The notes under the pieces: generated by a model
Told to the model about the DNA's origin: nothing
The model's database searches: none
What the model saw: only the letters and a program-made list of their open reading frames with translations
Shown here: one piece after another, positions 10,714 to 22,494 of the stretch
How the letters are laid out: each line of letters begins with the position of its first letter
Numbering within the stretch: the first letter of the stretch is position 1
Assembly: GCA_001692895.1 (NCBI GenBank)
Contig: KV748232.1
Span: forward strand, 806,001-870,000
Source of the DNA: Cenococcum geophilum 1.58
Taxonomy: Eukaryota; Ascomycota; Dothideomycetes; Gloniales; Gloniaceae
DNA length: 64,000 nt
Reading direction: 5' to 3'
Made by a program: the position numbers and the translations under genes

Positions 10714-12052
10714 TCCCTTCGTGTGGCAAGTTTTCATGGACTTTTCGTATATGCACGCCTCATAAGCCAATCTAGAGGCTCTATAGTAACTCCTACTAGG
10801 CTCCTAGTAAAGAGATATTAGTAAGCAAAAGGACAGAATTAAATTACAAAAGGATAGGGATAGGCGTTAGGATTTCTTATTTCTTATAGTTTTCTACCGT
10901 TTTCTCATTACCTAGTAGTTGCTTGTAACTTAGTATTTTACTAAGGAACTATAAACCCCTAGTTTAGGGGCTTATAAACTACTAGGACATAGTTACTAGT
11001 ACATGTTAAGCTGCCCTAAGGGATTCATGTATATAGGACTATAGCGCCATAGCCTAGAGGCTGCATGCGCAGTATTGTACGTAGTATAATACAACGATAA
11101 AAAAAAAAAAAAAAAAAAAAAGAGGCTCTATACTATATAGAGCTTGGTGTTAAAACCTCTGGTCAATGCGGTTGCTCGGCAGCAAGGGCACAGGCGCCTC
11201 TTTGACGCTTGGATATTGCGGTAAACAGCAGCGACGTGGCCAGGAATCCTATAATATTTGGTGTAGTTAATCAGAAAAGCTTCAATATTGTCGCCGTCTA
11301 TTTGATTATTGAATTGTCAGTAAAATATCGTCCTTATGCCGCCTAGAAAACGTCGTGCGCCTTCGGCTCCGAAGCCTCCAAAGCACCTCAAGCCTGGGAG
11401 TCCTATTCACAATCCTTTTAAGCGACACAGTATACACACGATAGCTCGTTGGCAGTAGCTACGCAGCAGGCGGTAATTGAGGATATTAAGGACGAATTAG
11501 GAGCCGTTTTTGAGGCCCGCGGAGAGACTGCTGAGGATGAGGCAGATAAGGTAGATGAGACTGAACTACCAGAGCTATCAGCTGAAGAAGTTATAAGAAT
11601 AGGCCTTCCTGCTGTTCCTACCTTATGGGAGCCTATGGCTGCTATTCCTAAACTAGATCTTAAAGTTATTAACCTTCCAGATAAGTTAATATTCGCTACT
11701 CGGCGTGCCAGTAAGCCTATTAGTGGTATTAACGCGGACGTTAAATCTAATAACCTTCCTAATTAAAATGGGGATAGTAAGCGCTCTGCTTACTATACGC
11801 TAACTAATTAGATTGGTATAGTATCTAGCGGGTGTAGATCTGGAGAGGATATACTAATTTAAGTATTTCTACCATTCTTTAGTATTAGTATATTTAAGAA
11901 GCTCGCGGTTAATATAAACCTATATATAGCCTCTTAAAATACTAGCGGATATTACTAATTAGGATAATATATTGGTAAACGATTATAGGTATAGAAGGAG
12001 ACCTTTACTAGCGAATTAATAATTTAGGTAGGGCTTATTATTTATATAGGTG
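10714..12052 (+). mobile_element. piggyBac-like element copy D1, truncated
   Basis: It aligns along its length with the left part of element D2 (35549-36830) and starts with the same TATCCCTTCGTGTGG end. The transposase frame begins near ATG 11336 (MPPRKRRAPSAPKPP), then shifts to a frame open at 11449-11766 that includes TELPELSAEEVIRIGLPAVP and RRASKPIS. That pattern is seen at the N-terminus of fungal piggyBac transposases, before the DDE_Tnp_1_7 domain. Downstream, PFFSI-x-IFKKLA is readable but stop-rich. Homology to D2 ends at about 12052, so the catalytic part is missing. D1 keeps many C and G bases that are T or A in D2. It is interrupted by the poly-A element at 10786-11120. Confidence 0.8.
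10786..11120 (+). mobile_element. 5'-truncated LINE tail (or SINE) with poly-A
   Basis: A 335-bp insertion ends in a run of about 22 A and is flanked by a perfect 12-bp duplication AGAGGCTCTATA (10774-10785 and 11121-11132). The empty site is seen in the D2 copy near 35610. Its body matches the 3' untranslated regions of LINE F (from ~41130) and of the remnant at 46028, including TAACTCCTACTAGGCTC and AAGGAACTATAAACCCC. The insertion is therefore a target-primed retrotransposition product, probably a severely 5'-truncated Tad-like LINE or a SINE using its tail. Confidence 0.88.
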
Positions 12053-14330
12053 TAAGAGGCTAGTTTAACCGGAACGTATAATTATCTAATTAATAGTATA
12101 GAATAAGAGTTATAAGTAAGTAGAAGATAGGTTAAGGTAGAACGAGCTTTACGTAATAAAGGACAAATGCTTTTTAACCTCTTCTATTTAGAGACTAATT
12201 GCTAGTTCTTCTCTAGAGGAGAACTAGCTCCCTATATAATTCTTCTAAGACGCTAGTATAACCCTTCGCCCCTTATTTGTCTAACTATGTCTTTTAAAAC
12301 GTAGATAAAAGATAGATAAAACCTCTTACTATTTTATCTAATATATACCTTTTAGGGGATTCCGTTATAATTGCCTCCCCTTTAAGGGCCTTAGTCCTTT
12401 AAGACTTCGCCTTTACTAAGCTTTTATAGAGTTCCGGCTAAAACTACTAGGGAAAATTCTTAGTAGAAAGGTACTCTATAATGCGGCTTATAGCCGGTTC
12501 TTTACTAGTGTAAAACCTTACTTTATCTTTAGTTCCTTTACTCTTCTTCTACTATAGCTCCTTATAATGCCTTTATAATAAAACTATAATAATAATTAGA
12601 TAGGATTTACCTTTCTTATTATAAGAGTTTATTATAAGTTAATCTAAAGATTGTCTTATACAATATATCTACTAGCTATTATTCCTATTTACCTAAAATA
12701 GGTTCTAATAATGTCTTAATTTTAATTTTCTTCTAGTTTATAAGCTGTCGCCTTTTACGCGTCTTTTTATTAATAACACCATTCATTTTATCTTTTAGTA
12801 GACTATCCCTACTATATCTTAGCTTTTAGCTTCTATATCTCTAGCTATTCTTTTATAACTACTCTATTCTCTTTTTATAATACTCCTATAAGTAATAAGA
12901 TCCCCATTTTATCTCTATTAATAATACTAACTTCTTATAGTATTCTCTTATAATAGCTTATAGTTATACTACACGTCCCTAAACCGGTGGCGGTGTTATT
13001 TTAATGCTACCTTAAACCACCTCTATTACTTCTACGGTAATTTCTCTAAAGTGCTACCGTTATTACGTTTACGCGCTTATGTTAGACCTATCCTACGCCT
13101 ATAAAATACCTTACTCCGGTAAAAATTAATCTAAGTATTCCTATTACCGCGGCGGGGGAAAAACCTACGTTTTGGTATTTTCTATTCTGTCCTATTCTAA
13201 ATTTCACTAATTATATTAAATCCCCACCATTTATATGCGTAAGACCTATAAGCTCTAGCGCGCTATTTAGGATTTCTGTCTATATCTAAATAGCAATAGA
13301 CGGGGATAGAAGGTATCTACTCTTACTTATAGGCTCTTTAATTTAATAAGGGTCTACTACTATAGAGATGTAATAATCTTAGATATATAGTGTCTAAAAG
13401 CGTATATACGAGCAGCTTACCCTTATAAATAATAACATTCGCACTCTTACGCGGGCCTTTTTAGCTAGGTAAGTTTCTCTAGTAATATATTTAGGAACTA
13501 TATTAATTCTTTAGCTAATGGCTTTCTAATCCCTACTTAGATACTAATTTAGAACCTAGGGATAATACTAATAGCGATAAAAGTTAAGATAAACGTTCTT
13601 TTTGCTGGTCCCCTACCTATACTAATCCTTCTAATTCCCGTCGCTCTAAGTGGAATATTGATGGGGGTGCTAATGCTTCTAGGGATAGGAGCGCTAATAA
13701 TACTACTAATAATAATGTTAAGATGGAGGAGGAGGCTCCTATTACTACTGCTAGTAGTTAAGTTATTCTTTTATTCTTTCCTTTTTTTTTAATAGAATAG
13801 CTTTATATAGTGCCTTTTAGGTACCTTTAGAATACCCTATTACTAGGAACTAACTTTATACTTTAGAGATGCTTTTATTCTAAGCCTTAGTGATAGTTTA
13901 TATAAAAGTAGTATACTACCGTAATCCCTATATATAATAAATGGGTAGTATTCCTATAGGTGCTCTATAATTTCTTAACATTTCTAATTCTTTGTAAGCT
14001 GTCTTTTACTCCTCTTTATACTATTAACTTTATTATATATCTCTGGTACCAAACTAGATACTCTCTTTTTATCCTTAGGGGACCCTTCTAAATCCCTAGT
14101 GCCCCTTCTTATAGTACTACTATTTATTTTTAAACAGCCTCTTCTCTAGATAGTATCCCTAGTGGTTCTCCTATAGATCCATATAGGCTTCCCCTTATAG
14201 GATTATTAGATCCCTATTATAATGGCAAAATATTCCCGTTTTTAATGCTTAGATTTAATCCTATAGTTTTAATTTACGGGGTCTTCCCTATTATCTCGCC
14301 TATAGTATATCTAGAACTATTACTAAATCT
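12053..14330. other. RIP-degraded repeat DNA, unresolved
   Basis: Very AT-rich with stops in all frames. The sequence immediately after the end of D1 begins TGTAAGAGGC, which could be an LTR start. Around 13600-13760 a plus-strand stretch has coding flavour (SRRSKWNIDGGANA, then KMEEEAPITTASS before a stop) and is less mutated than its surroundings; I could not assign it to a family. The left LTR of gypsy element C should lie somewhere in 12.0-14.3 kb, but no matching LTR could be paired by eye. Confidence 0.45.
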
Positions 14331-15635
14331 TAATTTATTATCTTTAGGAAATTTTTAATTACTATATTATATTCTAGCTAAAGGTGCTTCTTAAGTTTCT
14401 AACTATTATATACCTAAAAGTATCCTTTTTAATAAACTAAAAATTCGCGCTTTTTTAATGCTATCTTTAGTCTAAAATATCTTCTACATTCTATTCTAGT
14501 TTCCTATTAATTTTGCTAAATAGGGGCGGTTCCGTACTATCTTTTCTCTAATATAGCTTTAGTAAGGAAATATAAAATATAGGATATATTAGATATAATT
14601 TTGGCAATTCTAATTTATAGGCTTAATTTCCCTTAGTTTTCCTAACTAGCTTAAAGGGTTTAAGCTACTAGTAGTCTAGCTTCTTCTTAATACGTTTAAT
14701 CTAGATATTTTTTATAAATAGTAAAACTTTATCTCCTATTTTAAATTCTTTAGGTATATACTTTTTATTATAGTACCTTTTTTATATAGCCTGGGCGTTT
14801 AGTAAGTACTTTTCTAGTTCTTTTCTATAAATTCTTATTAACTTAATTCTCTTAGATACCGCTAGTGCCTCCCTCTTAGGAATAATATCCTTAACATTTT
14901 AGGGGTTATTTACTTTTACCCCAAATAATGCTTTATAAGGGGTCATTTTTATACTACTATAGATGCTTATATTATATATATATTACGCTAAAGCCAACTA
15001 TAATATCTAATTATCCTATTAATAATTAATATAGTAGCGGAGGTAGTGTTCTAATAACGCATTTAGACGCTCCGTTAGTCCATCTATTTATAGGTAAAAG
15101 GCAGTACTTATTTTTTACCGTATTTTTAATAAGAGGTAGAATAAAGACTAAAATGTACTATTAAATATGGTACCTCTATTAGATATAATTCCCCTTAGCG
15201 TGCTAAATAAGAGCTACCGTTCTAAAAATAGGTCTGCTAATTCTACTGCTATAATCGTTATTATAACAGTAAAGTACCCTAAAAACTTTATCTATCTGTT
15301 AACGATTACTAGAATAGTATTAGCAACCTCTCTAGTTCTTATTTTAGTAGGGGGTAAGCCTATTATAAAATCTATTATTAATTCTAATATAGGTCCCTAT
15401 AGAATAGAAAGCACTAATAACTTACTATATAGGCGATATCTAGATATCTATACCCTTTAGCACGTATTATATCTTAATATATAGTCCTTAACCTCTTTAA
15501 ATATTCTATCCTAAAAGTATTTTCTTTAAACGGCCTTAAGAGTTCTATTAGCACTATAGTAACCCCTAAAAGGTGTTACAGGACACCCCCGTAACACCTT
15601 ACACACGTCTACTTGTTTCTACTAACTTAGCAATT
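14330..15635 (-). pseudogene. Element C integrase and C-terminal remains
   Basis: Minus-strand translation gives recognisable gypsy integrase text: QIDGLTERLNALLEHYLRYY near 15060, MTPYKALFGV near 14940, and the C-terminal IGDKVLL and KLDYQQLKPFKLVRKTKGN near 14600-14720, reading common TAG codons as Gln. EWEVEDIL-like sequence further on suggests a chromodomain. The core is broken by many stops. A plus-strand open frame at 15167-15460 is the antisense shadow of this domain. Confidence 0.75.
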
Positions 15636-15640
15636 AAAGA

Positions 15641-15894
15641 CTAACCGCGAAATGGCAGTCTAACGGTAATATACGGCATTCTGCCATATTCTGCTAAGTT
15701 CTACTAAATTCTGCCCTATATATATATTAATTAAGCAACTAAGTTAACAATATATGCCTTTTCTTCCTATTTCCCTACCTTCTTTCCTTATATAACGTCT
15801 TAATCTTATTATACAGTTTATGTATATAGCTTAATAATATCTACTTTACTATATATTATTATCGCTTATACTCACTCCATAATACTACGTTACG
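15641..15894 (+). repeat. Element B 5' LTR
   Basis: About 254 bp from TAACCGCGAAATGGCA to CTCCATAATA. It aligns with 23890-24597 once the 424-bp MITE K1 is removed. The 3' copy also has an extra stretch of about 37 bp with repeated TTCTACTAAG-type units. Termini do not show a clean TG...CA, probably because of RIP transitions. Confidence 0.8.
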
Positions 15895-18800
15895 TTAAAC
15901 CTATACCTTATACCGCCCTAACTAGCATATAGAACAACCTAAAAGCCCCTATGTCTATAAAAGACCTATACGCTATATTTACTAAATAAATAGAGACTCT
16001 GCAACAAGCTTTTGCAGACACCCTCGCCTATTAAAAAGCCCGATATTATAAGTTAATTAAATCTCTAAAAAAAGAAATTAAAGAAATCCGCCGAAACCCA
16101 CCGTCTACCCCACTATTACCCCTACTTACTACTACTGGTATTAACCTATAAACACTAGGTAGAGAGAACGTGTCTAAAACTGGCTCCTTAACCCTAAATT
16201 TGCCGACTAGTGCCCCTAAAAAGAAGTTAACTAAATATCATCCTAACCCTCCCGCCTATTTAGGTAAAAGGAGTAAACTACGCTCCTTTCTTAACTAATT
16301 TAAGAATAAGCTAAATGGTAATATTGATCGTTACCTAACTCCTAATAGCTAGTTGCGTTACGCTATAAGCCGCCTAATAGGAGACGTCGCAGAAACTATA
16401 TACCTGTTTTAGCCGAGCACTATAAAAGAACTAGTTATTATACTAGAAGCATCTTATGGCGACCCTAACCAAATTACTACAGTATAAAGAAAACTAAATA
16501 AGATAATATAAGGCTCTAAGAGCTTCCTATTATACTTTGCTAAATTCTGCTACTATACTAAAGAGACTAGATAGAATAAACCTGCCTTAATTAATCGCCT
16601 AATAGAGTCTCTAAACCTTAAACTAAAGGCTTCCCTTATAGGAGTTAAGCTGCCGGATACTCTTACCGCCTATATTAATGTTATTAATAGCTTATACAAT
16701 AATATACTACGCCTCGCCCTAAAATATATACCTTAATACTCTACTCCTAGCCGCTTAGGACCCATAAGGACTTAGACGCTATGGATATTAACGCCGGAAC
16801 CCTCTCTTACGCCCTAAAAGGATCTGCTAAATATAAATGACGTATTAAACACGGCCTTTGTTTTAAGTGCAGAAGCAACACTTATATCTTAAGTTACTGC
16901 TCTATCCCGCTACCCTAAATGTATATATAAACAACTGGTATAGGTAGTATCCTATTATTCTAAATATATAAACGGACGACTAGTATAAGCATCTAATTGC
17001 CTTAACTAAGCTCTGTCTACTAACCCTAATTATTATCCAGTTCTAACTCGTTTAATAAACACTACTTATAAGGATGAAGCTATAACCGATATACTATAAG
17101 AACTCCACCCCAATCGCCTCTAAAAGGAAGGTCTTAAAGCTAAGTTGCTCTTCAGGACGGCTTCGCCTTAGGATCTCATTAAATGCTTTAGATATTACGA
17201 ACTCTAACTCTTAAAATTATAGCATAACTATTAACTATTGCCTTTAGCAGAATAATTAATAGGTTAATACTTAAGTCCTAATTAATATAGGAGCTAGTAG
17301 TATAGGATTTATTAATAAGATCTGTATGTAAAATAATAGTTTTACCCTAACCCCCCTTAACTAGCATATTAATATATTTAGATTTAATGGCAAACGTACC
17401 GTCTTAGGACGTATTACCTATATAGTATTCCTAAGACTCTGATACCTAAACCATAAAGAATTAATTAGACTTTTTATTACCACCCTAGGTTACTTAGTAA
17501 TTCTTAAATAACCCTAGATAAAGCTATATAAGGTAACTATTAATTAGGACAACCTTAAGCTTCTATTTACCGCCTCTTACTGCAAGCAGAAGTGCCTTAT
17601 AACTTACTACCTTAACCCTAAACTAAAATCTATTAGCCTAATATTTCTACTAATATCTACCCTACGCCTAAGGATTCTACCAGATTCTACTAACCTAAGA
17701 AATCTACTCAATTTTACTAAGCCAAAAATCCTACTAAATTCTACCGATATAAGACTTCTGCTAGTATCTATTAAGGATCTAAAAATTCTACTAAACCCTA
17801 CAAACTGATTCTAACTACTACACCGCCCCGAGCTAAGTAGAAGCTTAAGCTTAACATACAAAAATACTAAAAGGACTGGTATTCTACTATAAAAAGGATT
17901 TTTAAAGAACCTAAACCCAAATCTAACGCTGACTTTATACCTAATACTAAACCTAAACCTAAATAAGAAACTATAGACAATTTAAGCGAGCTTAGTACCC
18001 TAGATATCCACATAATTAAAGCTACTCCGCTAGTATAACTTACTAAAAAACCTAAATATATAATCTTCGCCGTTACAATAGCCGATATTAAGAAGGCCTT
18101 AGTACTAAAGAAGTATACTAACCCTACCACAAAGGTACTAGTAGAATACTATAGTCGTCTAGAAGTATTCTTATAAAAAGAAGCTGATAAACTACTAAAA
18201 TACCGACTATACGACTATAAGATTATACTTAAAGAAGGAAAGCAGCCCAAATTTAGACCCTTATATAGGATGTCCTAAAATAAACTCTAAGTGCTATAAA
18301 AGTATCTAGACGAGAACCTAAGTAAAGGATTAATTTAAGCAAGCTCGTTGCCTATAGCCGTACTAGTAATCTTTATTAAGAAACCTAGTAGCGGTCTACG
18401 CTTCTATATAAACTACTAAGCTTTTAACGCCATTGCTATTAAAAACTAATATCTAATTCCGTTAATACAGGAAACGCTAAACTAATTAAGTAAGGCTCGC
18501 TACTATACAAAGCTTAATATTATCTCTATATTTAACCGCCTCTATATTACAAAAGGAGATAAATAGCTTACTGCATTTTATACTTAGTAACGCCATTTAG
18601 CCTTATAAATGCCCCAAGCTCGTTTTAACATTACGTAAATAATACCCTACGTCCCTACTTAGACATCTTCTGTACTACTTATATTAACAACATTCTAATA
18701 TATAGTAATAACCTAACCAAATATTGGAAATACGTTAATTTTATTTTATAAGCCCTATACGGAGCTAGTCTATAATTAGATATAAATAAATACAAGTTCT

Positions 18801-19594
18801 ATAAAACGGAAGTCCTATACCTTAGACTTCTTATTTTTATAAACGGCATATAAATAGACTTAAAGAAAGTTAAAGTAATTATAAACTGGTAAGAACCTAA
18901 GAACGTTAAGGATATAAGAGCCTTTATAGGATTTGCCAATTTCTACTAATAGTTTATTAATAACTTCTCCGCCCTAGTTTTGCCTCTTATAGCTTTAACC
19001 TAAAAGGATAAAGCCTTTATCTTTAATAAGGAATATAAAAAAGCCTTTGCCTATCTAAAGGTTATATTTACTACTGCGCCAGTACTCTAATACTTTAACC
19101 TGAACTAAATAAGTGTTATAAAAGCCGACTTATCCAACTATATTACTAGAGGCATCCTATCTTAATATAATAAGGATGGAGTATTATACCCTATAGTATA
19201 CTTCTTAAAACAACTAAGCCTAGCTAAATGTAACTACGAGATCTATAGTAAGGAATTGTTAGCTATTATTAGATATTTTAAATAATGGCGACCTAAACTA
19301 GAAGGCGCTGGATTCCTAATTAAGGTCCTTAGCAACTATAAAACAGCTAAGCCACCGTTAGGCCTGCTAGTTAAAATACCTATCCCGTTTTTAATTTTTA
19401 ATTATATACTACCTAGGCGTTTAAGGCTAGAAGCCTAATGCCCTAACCTAACGCTTATAAGACGCGCCAGCACTAAAAAAAGCGCGCTTTTATCGGAATT
19501 AACCCCTACTTTGCCCCAAACTATTTAACCCTCCTACTAAAGATATTACGGTATATATCCTTAAAATGACTAATTAATTAATTAAATGGATTAT
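15895..19594 (+). pseudogene. Element B gag, protease, RT and RNase H remains
   Basis: Gag is readable from about 15950 to 16750 with segments such as RLIGDVAETIYLF and KELVIILEASYGDPNQ. A zinc knuckle lies near 16850. Reverse transcriptase is at about 18240-18800, where GLRFYINYQAFNAIAIKNQ corresponds to the usual GLRFCVDYRALN region, followed by LIQETLN and LSKARYYTKL. The RNase H region spans about 19090-19350. TAA and TAG replace Gln and Trp codons throughout, so no protein can be made. The family polyprotein would normally copy the element RNA and integrate it. Confidence 0.75.
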
Positions 19595-19896
19595 ATATCG
19601 GCAAAATATGGTACCCTTTCAATGGCCTCAATGGTTGGTGGTTAACGCAATTGGCGCGCAGTTAAGGTCATTTGGCAACTCGACTGACTAGCCTATGTTG
19701 TGTTTTTTTGACACGCAGCCTGCGCGCAGCCTACGCGTAACCTGCCAGTAATCTACGTATTTAGTAACTATAATTATATTTACCTCTTTTATACTAATAG
19801 CATATTTTAAATAAATAAAAGCTATTTTAAAGCTATTTATAAGGCTAGCAAAATAAATATTATTATTTTAGATAATTTAATATAATATAGCAATGG

Positions 19897-20345
19897 TTCT
19901 CTTCTACCTATCTACTGTACCTATTAACTTACCTACTTACCTGCATCGCCTACCTATCTATATCTATCTACCTATCTATATTACCTACCTATCTATATCT
20001 ACCTATCTGCATTTACTTACCTATCTATATCTACCTACCTATCTATATTTACCTACCCGTTAGCATCTACCTACTTATTTATATCTGCTTACCTATCTAT
20101 ATCTACTTATCTATCTATATCTACCTGCCTATCTATATCTACTTATCTATATCTACCTACCTATTTATATCTACCTACCCGTTAGCATCTACCTACCTAT
20201 TTATATCTACTTGCCTATCTGCATTTACTTACCTATCTATATCTACCTACCTATCTATATCTACTTACCTATCTATATCTACCTACCTATCTATATCTAC
20301 CTACCTATTAGCATCTACCTATTTATACCTACCTATTTATACTAC
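19897..20345 (+). repeat. Array of TATCTATATCTACCTACC-like units
   Basis: A pyrimidine-strand array of about 450 bp built from TATCTA, TATC and TACC words in units of about 17-19 bases. Units differ by single C/T changes and by occasional larger words such as CCCGTTAGCATC. It is a low-complexity minisatellite inside element H1. Confidence 0.85.
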
Positions 20346-20385
20346 CTTAATTTAATTAATTAATTAAATCGTTTATAGTATTAGC

Positions 20386-21372
20386 TGGCTAGTCGTTATT
20401 GTCTAGCTCTAGCAACGGTCATCTAGTTTTAGCGACGGTTATTTAGCTTTAGCAACGGTTATCTAGTTCTAGTAACGGTTATCTAGCTAGCAATAGTTGT
20501 CTAGTTCTGGCAACGGTTATCTAGTTCTAGCAACAGTTATCTAGTTCTAGTAACGGTTGTCTAGCTTTAGCAACGGTTATCTGGTTCTAGTAATGGTCGT
20601 CTAGCTAGTAATGGTTGTCTAGTTCTAGTGACGGTTATCTAGCGCTAGCAACGGTCGTCTAGTTCTGGCAACGATTGTCTAGCTTTAGTAATAGTTATCT
20701 AGCGCTAGCAACGGTCGTCTAGTTCTAGCAACGGTCGTCTAGCTCTAGCAACGGTCGTCTAGTTTTAGTAACAGTTGTCTGGTTCTAGCGACGGTTATCT
20801 AATTCTAGCGACGGTTATTTAGTTTTAGCGACGGTTGTCTAGCTCTAGCAACGGTTGTCTAGTTCTAGTAACGGTTGTCTAGCTAGCGACAGTTATCTAG
20901 TTTTGGCAACAGTCGTCTGGCGCTAGTAACGGTCGTCTAGTTCTAGCGACGGTCGTCTAGCTCTAGCAACGGTTATCTAGTTTTAGTAACGGTTGTCTAG
21001 CTAGCAATAGTTATCTGGTTCTAGCGACGGTCGTCTAGCACTAGCAACAGTTATCTAGTTCTAGCGACGGTTGTCTAGCTCTGGCAACGGTCGTTTAGTT
21101 CTAGTAATAGTTATCTGGCTAGTAATAGTCGTCTAGTTCTAGTAACAGTTGTCTAGTTCTAGCGATAGTTGTTTAACTGGCAATAGTTATCTAGTTCTAG
21201 TAACGGTTATCTAGTTTTAGCGACGGTCGTCTAGTTCTAGTAACGGTTATCTAGTTCTAGCGACGGTTGTCTAGTTCTAGTAACGGTTATCTAGTTCTAG
21301 CGACGGTCGTCTAGTTCTAGTAACGGTTATCTAGTTCTAGCGACGGTCGTCTAGTTCTAGTAATGGTCCTCT
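20386..21372 (+). repeat. 20-bp minisatellite, about 50 units
   Basis: About 990 bp of units close to GTCTAGTTCTAGCAACGGTT. Nearly all unit differences are transitions at the same positions, for example CGACGG, CAACGG and TAACGG, or TCGT, TTGT and TTAT. Some units are shortened (GTCTAGCTAGCAATA). The pattern suggests an originally homogeneous GC-richer array that was then hit by RIP on both strands. Confidence 0.9.
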
Positions 21373-21503
21373 ACTAGCTGCCGTTCTAGTGCCTCCCTAG
21401 GTAGGGAGGATATAAAGAAGAAAGGAAGGGTAAAAAATAAGGTAGTTATATAGGGTAAAGGTACGTATAGAGGCTATTAGGAATATAGCGGGGACCTAAT
21501 ACA

Positions 21504-21890
21504 GAGCTTCGTATAGAGCCTCTATACGTAGAGCTTTGCGTAGAGCCTCGTGCAAAGCCTCTATACATAGAGCTTCTCGTAAAGCCTTATATAGAGCCTC
21601 TATACGCAGAGCTTCGCGTAAAGCCTCGCGTAGAGCCTTGTATAGAGCCTCGTATAGAGCTTCGTGCAGAGCTTCATATAGAGCTTCGTATAGAGCTTTA
21701 TGCAGAGCTTCGTGCAGAGCTTTGTGTAGAGCTTTATATAAAGCCTCTATATGCAAAGCTTTGTATAAAGCCTCGTAAAGAGCCTTATACGAAGCTTTGT
21801 GTAAAGCTTTATACAGAGCCTCTATACATAGAGCTTTGTATAGAGCCTTTATACGTAAAGCTTTGTGTAAAGCCTTATACAGAGCCTCTA
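21504..21890 (+). repeat. About 12-bp minisatellite (AGAGCYTCGTAT)
   Basis: About 390 bp of units such as AGAGCTTCGTAT, AGAGCCTCGTGC and AAAGCCTCTATAC. Because the period is a multiple of three it stays open on both strands and encodes repetitive peptides, which I regard as artefacts. It lies between the 20-bp and 40-bp arrays of element H1. Confidence 0.85.
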
Positions 21891-21894
21891 AGTA

Positions 21895-21955
21895 ATAAGA
21901 CTATAAGATTATATAAGATTGTATAAGATTATATAAGATTATATAGGATTATATA
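21895..21955 (+). repeat. Short AAGATTATAT array
   Basis: Five to six units of about 11 bases (AAGATTATATA with variants) immediately follow the 12-bp minisatellite. Confidence 0.75.
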
Positions 21956-22019
21956 TAATAGTTAAATATATAGTATATAACTTTACCTTAATCGCACATT
22001 AAGAAATATACAGTTAGCT

Positions 22020-22430
22020 TTTAAAGTTGTTAAGTAGGTTAACTGCGTGTTAAAGGATATGCAGTTAGTTTTTAAAGTTATTAAGTAGGTTAACTATATA
22101 TTAAGTTAGTTAAATTATATATTAAGTAGGTTAATTACGTATTAAGTTAGTTAAATTATATATTAAGTAGGTTAACTGCGTATTGAGTTAATTAAATTGT
22201 ATATTAAGTAGGTTAACTGCATATTAAGTTAGTTAAATTATATATTAAGTAGGTCAACTGCGTGTTAAGTTAGTTAAATTGCATGTTAAGTAGGTTAACT
22301 GCGTATTAAGTTGGTTAAATTGCATGTTAAGTAGGTTAACTGCGTGTTAAGTTAGTTAAATTACATATTAAGTTAGTCAATTGCGTGTTAAGTTAGTTAA
22401 TTGCGTGTCGAGTTGGTCAAATTGCATGTT
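22020..22430 (+). repeat. About 40-bp tandem array (GTTAACTGCGT...)
   Basis: Roughly ten units composed of GTTAACTGCGTRTTAAGTTA followed by GTTAAATTRYATRTTAAGTA. The words resemble the GTCAATTGCATCAAGTAAGT subterminal sequence of element H2 near 53228-53262, which suggests the array is an expansion of a subterminal repeat of the H family. Confidence 0.8.
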
Positions 22431-22494
22431 AATTACGCGAAACGCGAAAACCAAAGTCTACTTAAATCTTATCCTGCGAATATTTTCCTAATGT

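Larger units (their letters stand above)
19595..22494. mobile_element. Non-coding inverted-repeat element H1 with tandem arrays
   Basis: This 2.9-kb insertion lies between the RNase H and integrase parts of element B. Its left end (ATATCGGCAAAATATGG) and right end (CTGCGAATATTTTCC then TAATGT) resemble in inverted orientation the ends of H2 at 52709-53286 (ACATCGGCAAAATATTCGC). Next to the left end are subterminal GCAGCCTGCGCGCAGCC repeats also found in H2. The interior has no coding capacity and is mostly five successive tandem arrays (19897-20345, 20386-21372, 21504-21890, 21895-21955, 22020-22430). No transposase is visible, so it is probably a non-autonomous DNA element whose class I cannot name. 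Confidence 0.7.

Noticed and set aside
15167-15460. 97-codon open frame on the plus strand
   Set aside because: It lies antisense to the integrase core of element C, which explains its openness.
17867-18130. 87-codon minus-strand open frame with hydrophobic residues
   Set aside because: It is antisense to the degraded gag-pol of element B; no independent support.
20386-21372. Possible CRISPR array
   Set aside because: The units are contiguous 20-bp tandem repeats without unique spacers, and the organism is a fungus.
21496-21778. Repetitive open frames on both strands (Ala/Leu/Glu and Arg/Ala/Ser repeats)
   Set aside because: They are translations of the ~12-bp minisatellite, which stays open because its period is a multiple of three.
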